The notes beneath the pieces are model-generated. The model made no database searches. It was given only the letters and a program-made list of their open reading frames with translations, and had not been told where the DNA came from. A DNA stretch of 64,000 bases from Companilactobacillus insicii (lineage in GTDB: Bacteria; Bacillota; Bacilli; Lactobacillales; Lactobacillaceae). Location: the NCBI RefSeq assembly GCF_003946015.1, contig NZ_RHNU01000003.1, forward strand, positions 1 to 64,000, in the 5' to 3' direction. The translations under genes and the position numbers were made by a program. Shown here one piece after another: positions 16,888-25,578 of this stretch (positions within the stretch are counted from its first letter, which is position 1; each line of letters begins with the position of its first letter).

Positions 16888-17856
16888 TTAAGGTTTTGTA
16901 ATTGAGCTAGGATCGATACCAATTTCCTTAGCATTTGCTTTATTAACATATAATTTTAAAGTCTTTGAAGTTTCTACAGCCATTGTTTGTGGCTTTTTCT
17001 TATTGATCAATACTTGATAGGCCATATCTCCTGCCTGTTTACCAAGGTCTTTATAATTGATTCCATAAGTCGTTGTACCACCGTCTTGCGCCATTTCGAT
17101 AGATCCAGTAACTACTGGAAGTTTTGCTTCTCTAGCTTTTTTACCAATGGTTTTCATTGAACTTGCCATCAAATTATCTGTTGGTAAGTAGATACCTGAA
17201 ACATTATTCTTCATTCCTGAGACTGCACTAGCAACATCATTAGTACTTGTTACACTGACAGTTTTAATTGCAATATTATTTTTCTTGGCATATTTTTTAG
17301 CTCTATTAACCAAAAGTACTGAGTTCTCTTCAGATGAGTTATACATAATACCAATGGGTTTATCATTTTTAACAATTGACTTTAATAGCTTCATTTGCTT
17401 CTCAACGGGTGCGCTATCGCTTGCTCCCGTTACATTTGTATTAGGTTTATTATTTGATTTAACTAAACCTGCGCCTTTAGGATCTGTGACAGCTGTAACA
17501 ATGATTGGTGTTGTTTTTGTTTTTTTAGCTAACCCCTGTGCTGCTTGTGTCCCTATTGCCAACATGAGTGAAGGCTTTTTTTGAACCAATTGTTGACTCA
17601 TTGAGTTCACATTCGATTGATCACCTTGAGCGTTCATATACGTATAATTAACTTTCATTGACTTATCATGCTTTTTAACAGCCTCAGTTAATCCTGACTT
17701 GAAGCCATTTCTAGCAGCATCAAGTGATCCATGTTGAACATTTTGTAAGATACCAACATTGATCGTCTTGCTATCCGATTTTGATGATGAAGAGCAACCA
17801 GCCAATACTACCATTGCCATAATTAGTGTTATTAATCCCATTAAATATTTTTTCAT
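16888..17856 (-). CDS. ABC transporter substrate-binding lipoprotein, TrpX/AroP-like
   Basis: Extracytoplasmic binding protein anchored by the lipobox LAGC (Cys near residue 20), followed by a Ser/Lys linker and the periplasmic-binding fold of the ABC_sub_bind (PF04392) family. Known members (pneumococcal TrpX/AroP, clostridial CD0873) bind tryptophan, phenylalanine or tyrosine. Motifs include INVGILQNVQHGSLDAARNGF and the hinge TTYGINYKDLGKQAGDMAY, shown in part. ATG at 17856 with GGGAGGA upstream. It is the first structural gene after a leader with Phe-rich peptide and alternative hairpins, which supports an aromatic amino acid, perhaps phenylalanine, as ligand. Confidence 0.88.
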   Translation of the reverse strand: MKKYLMGLITLIMAMVVLAGCSSSSKSDSKTINVGILQNVQHGSLDAARNGFKSGLTEAVKKHDKSMKVNYTYMNAQGDQSNVNSMSQQLVQKKPSLMLAIGTQAAQGLAKKTKTTPIIVTAVTDPKGAGLVKSNNKPNTNVTGASDSAPVEKQMKLLKSIVKNDKPIGIMYNSSEENSVLLVNRAKKYAKKNNIAIKTVSVTSTNDVASAVSGMKNNVSGIYLPTDNLMASSMKTIGKKAREAKLPVVTGSIEMAQDGGTTTYGINYKDLGKQAGDMAYQVLINKKKPQTMAVETSKTLKLYVNKANAKEIGIDPSSITKP

Positions 17857-17880
17857 AAGTAATATCCTCCCGATAATTAA

Positions 17881-18022
17881 AAAAGGTAAATAAAAAGCCA
17901 GATAGATTTTTAGAAAATCCATCTGGTTAAACATCGGGCCCGAATATTGTCTCCAGATAGATTTTACCCGTATCTATCTGGCTCATGACATGTTCAAAAA
18001 CTTTAGCCAATCAATAGATACG
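17881..18022 (-). promoter_or_regulatory. transcription attenuator: alternative hairpins ahead of the ABC operon
   Basis: On the minus strand four segments in order can pair in two ways: z (18022-18005), a (17983-17969), a' (17962-17953), b (17926-17915), b' (17909-17898). a:a' is a perfect 10-bp stem and b:b' is a 12-bp stem followed by CTTTTTATTT, a terminator. Alternatively z:a (9 + 5 bp around an internal loop) and a':b (10 bp, one G-U) exclude the terminator. The preceding short ORF ends in Phe codons, and its last codons (TTTAGATAG) can pair with z. This is the logic of ribosome-mediated attenuation; pairings were worked out by eye. Confidence 0.75.
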
Positions 18023-18068
18023 AACGCTACTGCTTACGCGTCCGCATCCAGTTGACTGAACACAAACG

Positions 18069-18137
18069 CTATCTAAAGAAAAAGCTAAAGGCAAATTGAC
18101 TATTCAAATGTGTGCTATTGCTATTCAGTTTTATCAT
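18069..18137 (-). CDS. putative leader peptide with phenylalanine codon cluster
   Basis: A 22-codon ORF starting with ATG 9 nt after AAAGGAAAGG and about 36 nt downstream of the predicted transcription start. The peptide ends QFAFSFFFR, with five Phe codons in the last eight sense codons, the pattern of pheA-type leader peptides. It precedes the alternative hairpins at 17881-18022. Stalling of a ribosome at these codons when charged Phe-tRNA is scarce would cover the ORF end and let segment z pair with a, preventing termination. Translation is not shown directly; the design and context make it likely. Confidence 0.7.
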   Translation of the reverse strand: MIKLNSNSTHLNSQFAFSFFFR

Positions 18138-18179
18138 AGTTAATTACCTTTCCTTTCATGTCTTTAATTTACAATGACT

Positions 18180-18208
18180 AGTAAACCATGCAAAAATTAT
18201 ACTGTCAA
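18180..18208 (-). promoter_or_regulatory. promoter of the leader-ABC operon
   Basis: Minus strand TTGACA (18208-18203), 17-bp spacer, TTTACT (18185-18180). It places the start of transcription just ahead of the leader peptide. The -10 is weak (4 of 6 consensus bases). Confidence 0.6.
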
Positions 18209-18290
18209 CAATTAATTTAATATTCAAATAATATTATGAGTAAATATCTAATTTATCAAACTGGCTCAAATACTGTCATTACAACGTTTA

Positions 18291-19592
18291 TTATTGGCCG
18301 ACTGCATTATTATAAATATTTGAAATTGTTTTTTCATAATCAGAATTTGATACTCCAAAAACAATCTTCATATCACTGCCTTCTTGAATTACCAACCTTA
18401 TATTAATTAAGCTTTTATCCAAAAACTGTATTATTCTACCAGCAATAGCAGGACGACTACTTAATTCCGTCGAAACTGCTGCAATAAGTGCAATATTATC
18501 ATTAACAAATACACTATCAAGATTACAATTACTCTTCAACTCGGATATTACAACGTTAAGAATTCCCTTTAACTCATTTTGCGGTAGCATAAATCTAAAT
18601 GAATCTGTACCTGAAGGAACTGCATCAACAATTAAATTATGCTTTTGAAAAATTGACAGAACACTTTGTAAAATCTCAAGATGCTTGTTCAATTGATACT
18701 TCTTCACAGTAATAATTGTATAATTCTTTTTTCCAGCAATCCCTGTTATCAACTGTTTACTGTTTCTTTTAATTGTGTCGACAACTAATGTCCCACCACT
18801 ATGAGGATGATTTGTATTAAGGATTTTTGTTGGAATATTCTTTATTCTAACTGGTTGTACAGCTTCTTCTTGAAAGACATTAAAGCCCATATATGACAAC
18901 TCTTGCAGCTCACCATAAGTTAACGAATCAATTCGTTTACACTTACTGACAATTCTAGGATCAGCCATTAATATACCAGATACATCTGTCCAGTTTTCAT
19001 ACAAATCAGCATCCAAAATATTAGCCAAAATGGCGCCAGAAATATCACTACCACCGCGTTGCATTAGTTGTATTTTTCGATCTTTTATACCATAAAATCC
19101 TGGTATAACAACTCTTTCATTACTTAGATACAGTTTACTGAATTTTTGCGCAGTCTGTTGCATATCAATTTCATTATCAACAAAAGTCATAAAATCTGCC
19201 GCATCAATGAACTTGAATCCCAAATATGCGGCCATCAAATGTGCAGTTAAAAATTCACCACGAGAAATCAAGTAATCACTAGAACAATCTTTCAAATTAT
19301 GCTCAATAATCTTAATTTCACTTTCAATATCAAAATTTATTTTTAGATCATTTTTGACTTTTAAAAATCGATCAGTAATTTTGTTTAAAACTTCAGAGAA
19401 ATCTGCTTTCTTCAGTCTCAAATCATCTAGTTTTATCAATAGATCAGTAATTTTTATTTTTTCAGTATTACTCTTACCAGCCGCACTAACAACCACCACT
19501 TTGCGTTCGTCATCATCATTAATAATAGCCTTTACTTTTGAAAATTGTTCTGCATCTGCAACTGAACTGCCACCAAATTTAACTACTTTCAT
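18291..19592 (-). CDS. aspartate kinase
   Basis: Phosphorylates aspartate, the first step to threonine, methionine and lysine; cytoplasmic. The N-terminal KFGGSSVADAEQF (residues 5-17) and VVVSAAGK are catalytic kinase motifs; RGGSDISGAILA lies near residue 173; two ACT domains occupy about residues 290-430. It is the monofunctional type of about 430 aa. The ATG overlaps the homoserine dehydrogenase stop by one base (TAATG), so the two form an operon, here hom first. No asd gene is in this window. ACT domains suggest feedback control by threonine or lysine, which is family knowledge. Confidence 0.92.
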   Translation of the reverse strand: MKVVKFGGSSVADAEQFSKVKAIINDDDERKVVVVSAAGKSNTEKIKITDLLIKLDDLRLKKADFSEVLNKITDRFLKVKNDLKINFDIESEIKIIEHNLKDCSSDYLISRGEFLTAHLMAAYLGFKFIDAADFMTFVDNEIDMQQTAQKFSKLYLSNERVVIPGFYGIKDRKIQLMQRGGSDISGAILANILDADLYENWTDVSGILMADPRIVSKCKRIDSLTYGELQELSYMGFNVFQEEAVQPVRIKNIPTKILNTNHPHSGGTLVVDTIKRNSKQLITGIAGKKNYTIITVKKYQLNKHLEILQSVLSIFQKHNLIVDAVPSGTDSFRFMLPQNELKGILNVVISELKSNCNLDSVFVNDNIALIAAVSTELSSRPAIAGRIIQFLDKSLINIRLVIQEGSDMKIVFGVSNSDYEKTISNIYNNAVGQ

Positions 19593-20764
19593 TATGCGAC
19601 TACCTCCCTGGGTAAACTAGCCATAAAGGCCTTACTGTCACAGGAAAGAACCTCTTTCATAAGCTCATGCATTTGACCAGCAGAAATTTGTTCTACACGA
19701 ATAAAGTGACCTTCGCGATAAACTTTATAATCTGAAAAAATATCACTAACATCAACTGACGAACGAACAAGATAATCGCTCTTTGTTAAATTGGAACAAT
19801 ATTCTACTTTACTGTCAAAATCACGTACCAAATGATTTTTGGATTCTTTTATATCCAAGATATCTTGGACGACCGCATTAGCAGTTGGTAACATTCCTGC
19901 CCCTTGACCAAAAAAATCTAGCTTTCCAATCGTGTCACCATTTAAGGAAATCAGGTTGTAATTATCAGGTGTATTAGCTTCAAGAGTGTGACTTAAAAAT
20001 AATGTCGGTTCAACTATATAATCAAACTTATTTTCACGTTGATGTGTCTTACCAATTAATTTGATAGACATTCCTTTTTTAGCAAAATAAGCAATATCAC
20101 TGGCACTAATATTACGAATTCCAAATATAGGCATCTTGTCTTGATCTGATATATCAATGTTATAGGCAATATCTGCACTGATGGATAACTTATTGGCGAT
20201 GTCAATTCCATCAATATCTGCACTAGGATCTGCTTCAGCGTATCCCAAATTCTGTGCTTCTTTTAATACTTCAGAAAAAGATTGTCCGCGTTTACTCATC
20301 TGATCAAGAATGAAATTACTAGTTCCATTAAAAATACCTTCAATAGAATTGACCCGATCGATTCTCAGAGCTTTTTCAAGTCCTTGAATCCAAGGAATAC
20401 CGCCACCAACACTGGCTTCAAAGTAAAATTTCACACCATTATTACGTGCTGCCTCAGTAAACGCTTTGAGATACAACGCTATAACGGCTTTGTTAGCCGT
20501 AATAACATGTTTTTTATGTTTCAAAGCTTCAAGAATGTACTCATGAGCGGGTTCAATACCGCCAATTGCTTCAACTACTACATCCAAATTTTTATCATCC
20601 AAAATTTCATCTATACTATCTGTCATTTCTGGCAAAATACGTTTTTTATTCTTACGAATTAAAATATGATCAACATGGAGGCTTTCGGTCTTACCACTAG
20701 CCTTCTTTACTATTTCATAAACGCCTTTACCTACTGTACCAAATCCCAAAATAGCTATGTTCAT
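19592..20764 (-). CDS. hom: homoserine dehydrogenase
   Basis: Reduces aspartate semialdehyde to homoserine with NAD(P)H. The Rossmann motif ILGFGTVGKGVYE begins at residue 4, and the catalytic region contains GIFNGTSNFILDQM and EAQNLGYAEADPSADIDGID (family signature). At 390 aa it is the short form; the C-terminal region after about 350 does not form a full ACT domain, so feedback inhibition may be limited to the kinase. ATG at 20764 has AGGAGGT 8 nt upstream. It is divergent from thrC-thrB, completing the route from aspartate semialdehyde to threonine. Confidence 0.93.
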   Translation of the reverse strand: MNIAILGFGTVGKGVYEIVKKASGKTESLHVDHILIRKNKKRILPEMTDSIDEILDDKNLDVVVEAIGGIEPAHEYILEALKHKKHVITANKAVIALYLKAFTEAARNNGVKFYFEASVGGGIPWIQGLEKALRIDRVNSIEGIFNGTSNFILDQMSKRGQSFSEVLKEAQNLGYAEADPSADIDGIDIANKLSISADIAYNIDISDQDKMPIFGIRNISASDIAYFAKKGMSIKLIGKTHQRENKFDYIVEPTLFLSHTLEANTPDNYNLISLNGDTIGKLDFFGQGAGMLPTANAVVQDILDIKESKNHLVRDFDSKVEYCSNLTKSDYLVRSSVDVSDIFSDYKVYREGHFIRVEQISAGQMHELMKEVLSCDSKAFMASLPREVVA

Positions 20765-20804
20765 GGTAATAACCTCCTGTTTTCTGTGTTCATTATTAGT
20801 AAAC

Positions 20805-20829
20805 ACTTGTTTTTTATTTAAAAACAAGT
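20805..20829. promoter_or_regulatory. inverted repeat in the hom/thrC divergent region
   Basis: ACTTGTTTTT and AAAAACAAGT form a perfect 10-bp inverted repeat with a 5-bp centre, midway between the two divergent threonine units. It may be a common operator; no threonine T-box is visible on either side. Confidence 0.45.
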
Positions 20830-20866
20830 TATCATAATAACATTCAAATTGCAAGGGGTTAGGATA

Positions 20867-22354
20867 ATGAATAATTTTTATACAAGTACAAGAAACAATA
20901 CAATTAAAATTTCAGCTAAAGATGCTATTCAACAAGGATTCTCTGAGGATGGTGGACTATATGTCTTTCCAAACTTCAATAATGTTTCCATTAATATAAA
21001 AGAATTGAAAAATAAAAGCTATCAAGATATTGCTAAATTGGTATTAAGACAACTTTTACCCGACTTTTCAGATAAAGAAATATCTGATTGTGTTAATTCT
21101 GCCTATGATTCAAGCTTCGACACAGATGAAATAACCCCTGTCACTGATGTCGATAATTTTCATATACTAGAATTGTTTCATGGACCAACAAGTGCCTTTA
21201 AAGATGTTGGATTGCAATTACTTCCTCAATTAATGAAACACTCAATTGCTAACAAGCGCGTAATGATATTAACTGCAACTAGTGGCGACACTGGTAAAGC
21301 AGCGTTAGAAGGTTTCAAAAACTCAGATAAAATAGCCATTACTGTTTTCTATCCTCATAATGGTGTCAGCAGGGTTCAAAAACTTCAAATGACTTCAACC
21401 ACAGGTAACAATACGGAAGTAGCCGCAATTGAAGGCAACTTTGACGATGCCCAAAGTAATGTTAAAAAAATACTAAATGATGCTTCACTAAAAAAAGAAT
21501 TAGGAAATAACATCAGCCTATCTAGTGCTAATTCAATTAATATTGGACGTTTGATCCCGCAAATTGTTTATTACTTCTATTCATATAAACAACTGTTGCA
21601 AAACAACCAAATACATACTGGTGACAAGGTTAATTTCAGTGTCCCAACAGGAAACTTCGGCGATGTTCTTGCTGGATATCTTGCCAAACAATTAGGATTA
21701 CCTGTTAATAAATTTATTGTTGCAAGTAATGAAAACAAAGTTCTAACAGATTTCTTCAACAGCGGTATCTACGATCGAAATCGTCCCTTTTTTAAAACAG
21801 TCGCACCAAGTATGGATATTCAAATATCCAGTAACTTCGAAAGACTACTGTATTACAAGAGTAACGGTAACTCAGAATACGTCAAAAAGTTAATGAATGA
21901 ACTAGAACAAAATGGAAAATACAAAGTATCTGATGAGTTGCTTAATAGCATTAAAAAAGACTTCTATTGTGGGTACAGCACTGACGAAGAAATTAAACAA
22001 TCAATCAAAGATGTCTACGATAAGTACGGATATCTGATGGATCCTCACACGGCCGTTGGATATAAGGTTATGCGAGACTATGAAAGAATTGACGATTCAT
22101 GTCCAACAATTCTATTAAGCACAGCTAGTCCTTATAAATTCGTCAAAGTAGTATCAGAAGCCATCTTAAAAAATAACAGCGATGATGATCTACAATTGAT
22201 GACTGATATTCAGGAAAAAACTGGCATTGAAATACCAAAGAACTTAGCCGCAGTTTGGAACCTAGCTATCTTACACAAAGATGTTATTAAAAAAGAAGAT
22301 ATGAGAGACTACGTCAAAATGAAAGTTGAGGCCGACTTATATGATAAGAATTAA
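20867..22354 (+). CDS. thrC: threonine synthase
   Basis: PLP enzyme making threonine from O-phosphohomoserine. Seen: GPTSAFKDVGLQLLP, whose lysine (near residue 109) binds PLP, TATSGDTGKAALEGF, and the phosphate-binding FSVPTGNFGDVLAGY. At 495 aa it belongs to the longer type found in many Firmicutes and yeast. ATG at 20867 has AAGGGG 8 nt upstream. It overlaps thrB by 14 nt and is divergent from hom-lysC. Confidence 0.93.
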   Translation: MNNFYTSTRNNTIKISAKDAIQQGFSEDGGLYVFPNFNNVSINIKELKNKSYQDIAKLVLRQLLPDFSDKEISDCVNSAYDSSFDTDEITPVTDVDNFHILELFHGPTSAFKDVGLQLLPQLMKHSIANKRVMILTATSGDTGKAALEGFKNSDKIAITVFYPHNGVSRVQKLQMTSTTGNNTEVAAIEGNFDDAQSNVKKILNDASLKKELGNNISLSSANSINIGRLIPQIVYYFYSYKQLLQNNQIHTGDKVNFSVPTGNFGDVLAGYLAKQLGLPVNKFIVASNENKVLTDFFNSGIYDRNRPFFKTVAPSMDIQISSNFERLLYYKSNGNSEYVKKLMNELEQNGKYKVSDELLNSIKKDFYCGYSTDEEIKQSIKDVYDKYGYLMDPHTAVGYKVMRDYERIDDSCPTILLSTASPYKFVKVVSEAILKNNSDDDLQLMTDIQEKTGIEIPKNLAAVWNLAILHKDVIKKEDMRDYVKMKVEADLYDKN

Positions 22355-23216
22355 GGTTCCAGCAACAAGCGCAAATATTGGTGTTGGTTTCGACACACTG
22401 GGATTAGCTGTTTCTTTTTACGGAATAGTTGATTTTGAACCAAGTGAAAAAAAATTAGAGATTAACGGATGTCCAAAGAAATATCAAGACGAAAATAACT
22501 TGATTTATCAAGCTTTTTCAACAGGATGTGAGTATTTGCATCACAATATTCCCAAAGTGAAAATAAATATCAACAATAATATACCAATAGCTCGTGGTCT
22601 TGGCAGCTCCGCAATTTGTATCGTTGCCGGATTAAAAGGAGCAAGTGCTTGGTTCGGTGATGCTATGAATAATGAAGAAATTCTAAATCTAGCCACAAAA
22701 ATGGAGGGTCATCCCGATAATGTTTCACCGGCTATCTACGGTAATTTATGCGCTTCAATAAATCACGATGGTAATATTCAAGTAGCTCACTACAAAGTGG
22801 ATAATAACCTAAATTTCATTGCTATTATTCCTGATTATCCAATTAGTACTGAAGCGGCTCGGAAAGTACTACCTGATAAAATAAGTTATGCTGATGCGGT
22901 TTATCAAATTGGACATTTAGGAGTATTAATCAAAGCACTTGAAATTGGTGATATGAAAATGATTAAATCAGCTATTGTTGATAAAATGCATGAACCATAT
23001 CGTAAAAAACTGATTCCCGACTATGAACACATATCTAAAATTTGTGAAGAAGAAAACGTCATTCTTTATATCAGTGGTAGTGGTTCAACTTTAATGGCAA
23101 TTGCTCAGGATGATCAAATCGATTCATTATTTGATAAAATTTCCGGTCAATTTCCAAAATGGCAAATAAAACCTTTGTCAGTTGACACTAAAGGTGCGAC
23201 AACAAACATAATTTAA
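22341..23216 (+). CDS. thrB: homoserine kinase
   Basis: GHMP-family kinase converting homoserine to O-phosphohomoserine, the substrate of the ThrC encoded just upstream. Seen: VPATSANIGVGFDTLGLA at the N-terminus, the ATP loop PIARGLGSSAICIVAG (near residue 85), KMEGHPDNVSPAIYG, and the C-terminal ISGSGSTLMA. Length 291 aa is usual. ATG at 22341, within the last codons of thrC, is preceded by TGAGG; an in-frame TTG 15 nt earlier covers that site. Confidence 0.93.
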   Translation: MIRIKVPATSANIGVGFDTLGLAVSFYGIVDFEPSEKKLEINGCPKKYQDENNLIYQAFSTGCEYLHHNIPKVKININNNIPIARGLGSSAICIVAGLKGASAWFGDAMNNEEILNLATKMEGHPDNVSPAIYGNLCASINHDGNIQVAHYKVDNNLNFIAIIPDYPISTEAARKVLPDKISYADAVYQIGHLGVLIKALEIGDMKMIKSAIVDKMHEPYRKKLIPDYEHISKICEEENVILYISGSGSTLMAIAQDDQIDSLFDKISGQFPKWQIKPLSVDTKGATTNII

Positions 23217-23273
23217 CAAAAAGTACCCATAAGAGACGATGAAACTACCGTCGTTCTTACGGGTACTTTTTTG
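23217..23273 (+). terminator. terminator after thrB
   Basis: Stem AAAAAGTACCC / GGGTACTTTTT, extended by imperfect inner pairing (TAAGA/TCTTA, GACG/CGTC), with T-run at 23266-23272. It would end the thrCB transcript. Confidence 0.85.
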
Positions 23274-23283
23274 TACCTACTGC

Positions 23284-23327
23284 ACTTTAAAGTACGTAAT
23301 TGTTTAATTGATCTAACCCCTTATAAT
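23284..23327 (+). promoter_or_regulatory. MFS gene promoter with ACTTTAAAGT palindrome
   Basis: TTGTTT (23300-23305), 16-bp spacer and TATAAT (23322-23327). The perfect palindrome ACTTTAAAGT (23284-23293) lies just upstream of the -35. It is a candidate site for the HxlR regulator encoded downstream. Confidence 0.5.
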
Positions 23328-23366
23328 GATATTCATGTTCAAAAACACATATAAGGAGTTGAAAAT

Positions 23367-24581
23367 ATGAACAACAAAAAAATATCACCAACATGGATCC
23401 TAATGTCATTAGCAATAAGTGCCTTTGCGATTGGATCAACAGAATTTATTAGTGTCGGAATAATGCCAATACTAACTAAGACATTCAATATCTCGCTAGC
23501 AACTGGAGGATTGACCGTTTCCATCTATGCTGCTGGAATTATGATTGGAGCACCGATTCTAACCCTGATTACAAATCGCTGGAGTCGGAAAAAATTATTA
23601 ATTGGTATTATGGTTAGTTTCGTAATCGGTAATTTAATTGCCGCACTTGCCCCAACATTTTGGATTCTATTATTAGGTCGTATTGTAACGGCACTATCAC
23701 ATGGGATTTTTATGGCAATTGCATCATTGATTGCCGCTGATGTAGTGGCTCCAAATAAACGAGCTTCAGCTATTGCCGTTATGTTTACAGGACTAACAGT
23801 TGCGACCGTTACTGGTGTACCACTAGGTACTTTTATTGGTCAAAACATTAATTGGCGTGCATCCTTTTTCTTCCTAGTTATTCTAGGATTGATTGGATTA
23901 ATCACAAATATTATCTTAGTACCGAATAATTTGCCACTACCTAAGCCAACTAATGCCAAAGGTTTGTGGAAGATTATCAAACAGCCCGAACTATTACTAA
24001 TTCTCATTATTACTGCACTCGGATATGGCGCTACCTTCCCTGTTTATACTTACTTAACAACAATTCTAAACAAACAAATGGGTTGGTCAGAGGCTGCAAT
24101 CGTAATTATATTGATTTTTTACGGTGTCGCTGTTGCTATTGGAAATACTATGGGTGGCCGACTGGCTAATAATAACCCACTTAAGGCCTTACTAAAGATG
24201 CTAGTCGGACTTGGAGTAGCTCTTATTCTTGTTAGGGTTACTATGAATATGCACCTCTTAGGGCTAATCTCTATTCTAATTATGGGACTATTTGCATTCA
24301 TGAATGTTCCTGGATTACAGCTATACATCGTTCAATTAGCTGAGAGATTCACTCCTAACGAAATATCTCTGGCTTCAGCATTGAATATTTCAGCTTTCAA
24401 CGTTGGAATAACTTTTGGCTCATCAATTGGTGGACAAGCAGTTGCTGCCAATCAACTAGTTAACACACCTTGGTTAGGAATCGGTATGTTAGTTGTTGGT
24501 ATCGTATTGATCGTTGTTCTACAAAAGATAGTCGCCGCAAAGGATATGACACCTAAGGATATCGAATTAGAAAATTGCTAA
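23367..24581 (+). CDS. MFS transporter, DHA1 family (YdhP/YtbD/AraJ-like)
   Basis: Twelve-helix efflux protein of the major facilitator superfamily. The family hallmarks are FAIGSTEFISVGIMP in helix 1, the loop 2-3 motif NRWSRKKLLIG, and GVPLGTFIGQNINWR in helix 5. The length of 404 aa is normal. It is followed by an HxlR regulator gene, the arrangement of Bacillus ytbD-ytcD; regulation by that protein is inferred. Substrates of this group (drugs, sugars, metabolites) cannot be told apart by sequence. Confidence 0.88.
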   Translation: MNNKKISPTWILMSLAISAFAIGSTEFISVGIMPILTKTFNISLATGGLTVSIYAAGIMIGAPILTLITNRWSRKKLLIGIMVSFVIGNLIAALAPTFWILLLGRIVTALSHGIFMAIASLIAADVVAPNKRASAIAVMFTGLTVATVTGVPLGTFIGQNINWRASFFFLVILGLIGLITNIILVPNNLPLPKPTNAKGLWKIIKQPELLLILIITALGYGATFPVYTYLTTILNKQMGWSEAAIVIILIFYGVAVAIGNTMGGRLANNNPLKALLKMLVGLGVALILVRVTMNMHLLGLISILIMGLFAFMNVPGLQLYIVQLAERFTPNEISLASALNISAFNVGITFGSSIGGQAVAANQLVNTPWLGIGMLVVGIVLIVVLQKIVAAKDMTPKDIELENC

Positions 24582-24645
24582 AACTTGAGTAATCTATAAT
24601 TGATGGTAAGATATTAATACTAGTCTATAAGGATGGTAATTACTG

Positions 24646-25035
24646 ATGAAACAATCTATTTATAACATTGGCGTCGAAGCTACGATGAGTATCATTGGCG
24701 GAAAATGGAAACCAATCATCCTTTGCCACCTTAAACATCAAACGATGCGTACTGGCCAATTAAGACGTGCCATTCCAAATATCACTCAAAAAATGTTGAC
24801 GCAACAATTACGTGAACTGGAAGACGATGGCATTGTTGCACGTAAAGTCTACAACCAAATTCCACCTAAGGTAGAATATTCATTAACTGAATATGGAGAT
24901 AGTTTAAACCGTATTCTTGAAGAACTATGCCTCTGGGGTGAAGATAACATTGCTCGCCGTAAAGCAAAAGGTGAAAATATTATCTTACTTAAGAGTGATT
25001 ACATGGAGACACAAGAACTACCTGATGTTGAATAA
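24646..25035 (+). CDS. HxlR-family transcriptional regulator
   Basis: Winged-helix DNA-binding protein of 129 aa. The MSIIGGKWKPIILCHL segment, LRRAIPNITQKMLTQQLRELEDDGIV and VEYSLTEYG are typical for HxlR/YtcD/QorR. Family members often sense aldehydes, thiol stress or quinones through cysteines; here Cys26 (ILCHL) and Cys97 region (ELCLWG) are available. It lies 64 nt after the MFS gene, probably in the same unit, and may control it. Confidence 0.9.
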   Translation: MKQSIYNIGVEATMSIIGGKWKPIILCHLKHQTMRTGQLRRAIPNITQKMLTQQLRELEDDGIVARKVYNQIPPKVEYSLTEYGDSLNRILEELCLWGEDNIARRKAKGENIILLKSDYMETQELPDVE

Positions 25036-25038
25036 AAT

Positions 25039-25070
25039 AAAAAGAACAGTTCATCTGAACTGTTCTTTTT
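25039..25070. terminator. bidirectional-type terminator
   Basis: Perfect 15-bp stem (25039-25053 with 25056-25070) with A and T runs on both ends, immediately after the HxlR stop. Confidence 0.9.
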
Positions 25071-25143
25071 GATTGAACATTAGTCTATCTATCGTGATAT
25101 ACTTTTAAAAGAGTTATTACAATTTAAAGCGAGGAGATTTATC

Positions 25144-25578
25144 GTGGAAAAATATTATATAGTTGACAGTTCTATTCTCCCAGAATCATTTGACAAGGTT
25201 ATCAAAGCTCGTGAACTATTAGAAACTGGAAAATCCAGTAATGTCAGTGAAGCTGTAAAAATGGTCGGAATAAGTCGTGGTACTTATTACAAATACAAAG
25301 ATTTAGTATTCTTACCTGACGAAGATATGAATGATCGAAAAGCTTTAATTTCGATGATGTTAAATCATGAACAAGGTATTTTATCTAAAGTACTAGGAAT
25401 CATTTCAGAAACAAACGCTAGTATTTTAACGATTAATCAAAACATCCCCATTCACAATATTGCTAGTGTTGTTATCTCACTAGATATAAGTCATCTAACC
25501 GGAACACTTGATGATTTAATGGATAAACTACGTGAATTTGATTTCATAAGTAATGTACAACTAATTTCCGTTGAATAA
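25144..25578 (+). CDS. ACT-domain protein, PheB/UPF0735 family
   Basis: Small cytoplasmic regulator-like protein: N-terminal helix-turn-helix-like region (about residues 25-55, VSEAVKMVGISRGTYYKYKD) and C-terminal ACT domain (about 68-142, LNHEQGILSKVLGIISE). The family is named after Bacillus PheB, encoded next to pheA; a role in amino acid sensing is assumed from the ACT fold. GTG start with GAGGAG 8 nt upstream. Its stop is directly adjacent to the convergent 50-aa ORF. Confidence 0.88.
   Translation: MEKYYIVDSSILPESFDKVIKARELLETGKSSNVSEAVKMVGISRGTYYKYKDLVFLPDEDMNDRKALISMMLNHEQGILSKVLGIISETNASILTINQNIPIHNIASVVISLDISHLTGTLDDLMDKLREFDFISNVQLISVE

Noticed and set aside
17935-18180. T-box riboswitch upstream of the ABC operon
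   Set aside because: The conserved T-box core (AGGGTGGNACCGCG type) and stem I motifs are absent; a leader-peptide attenuator fits better.
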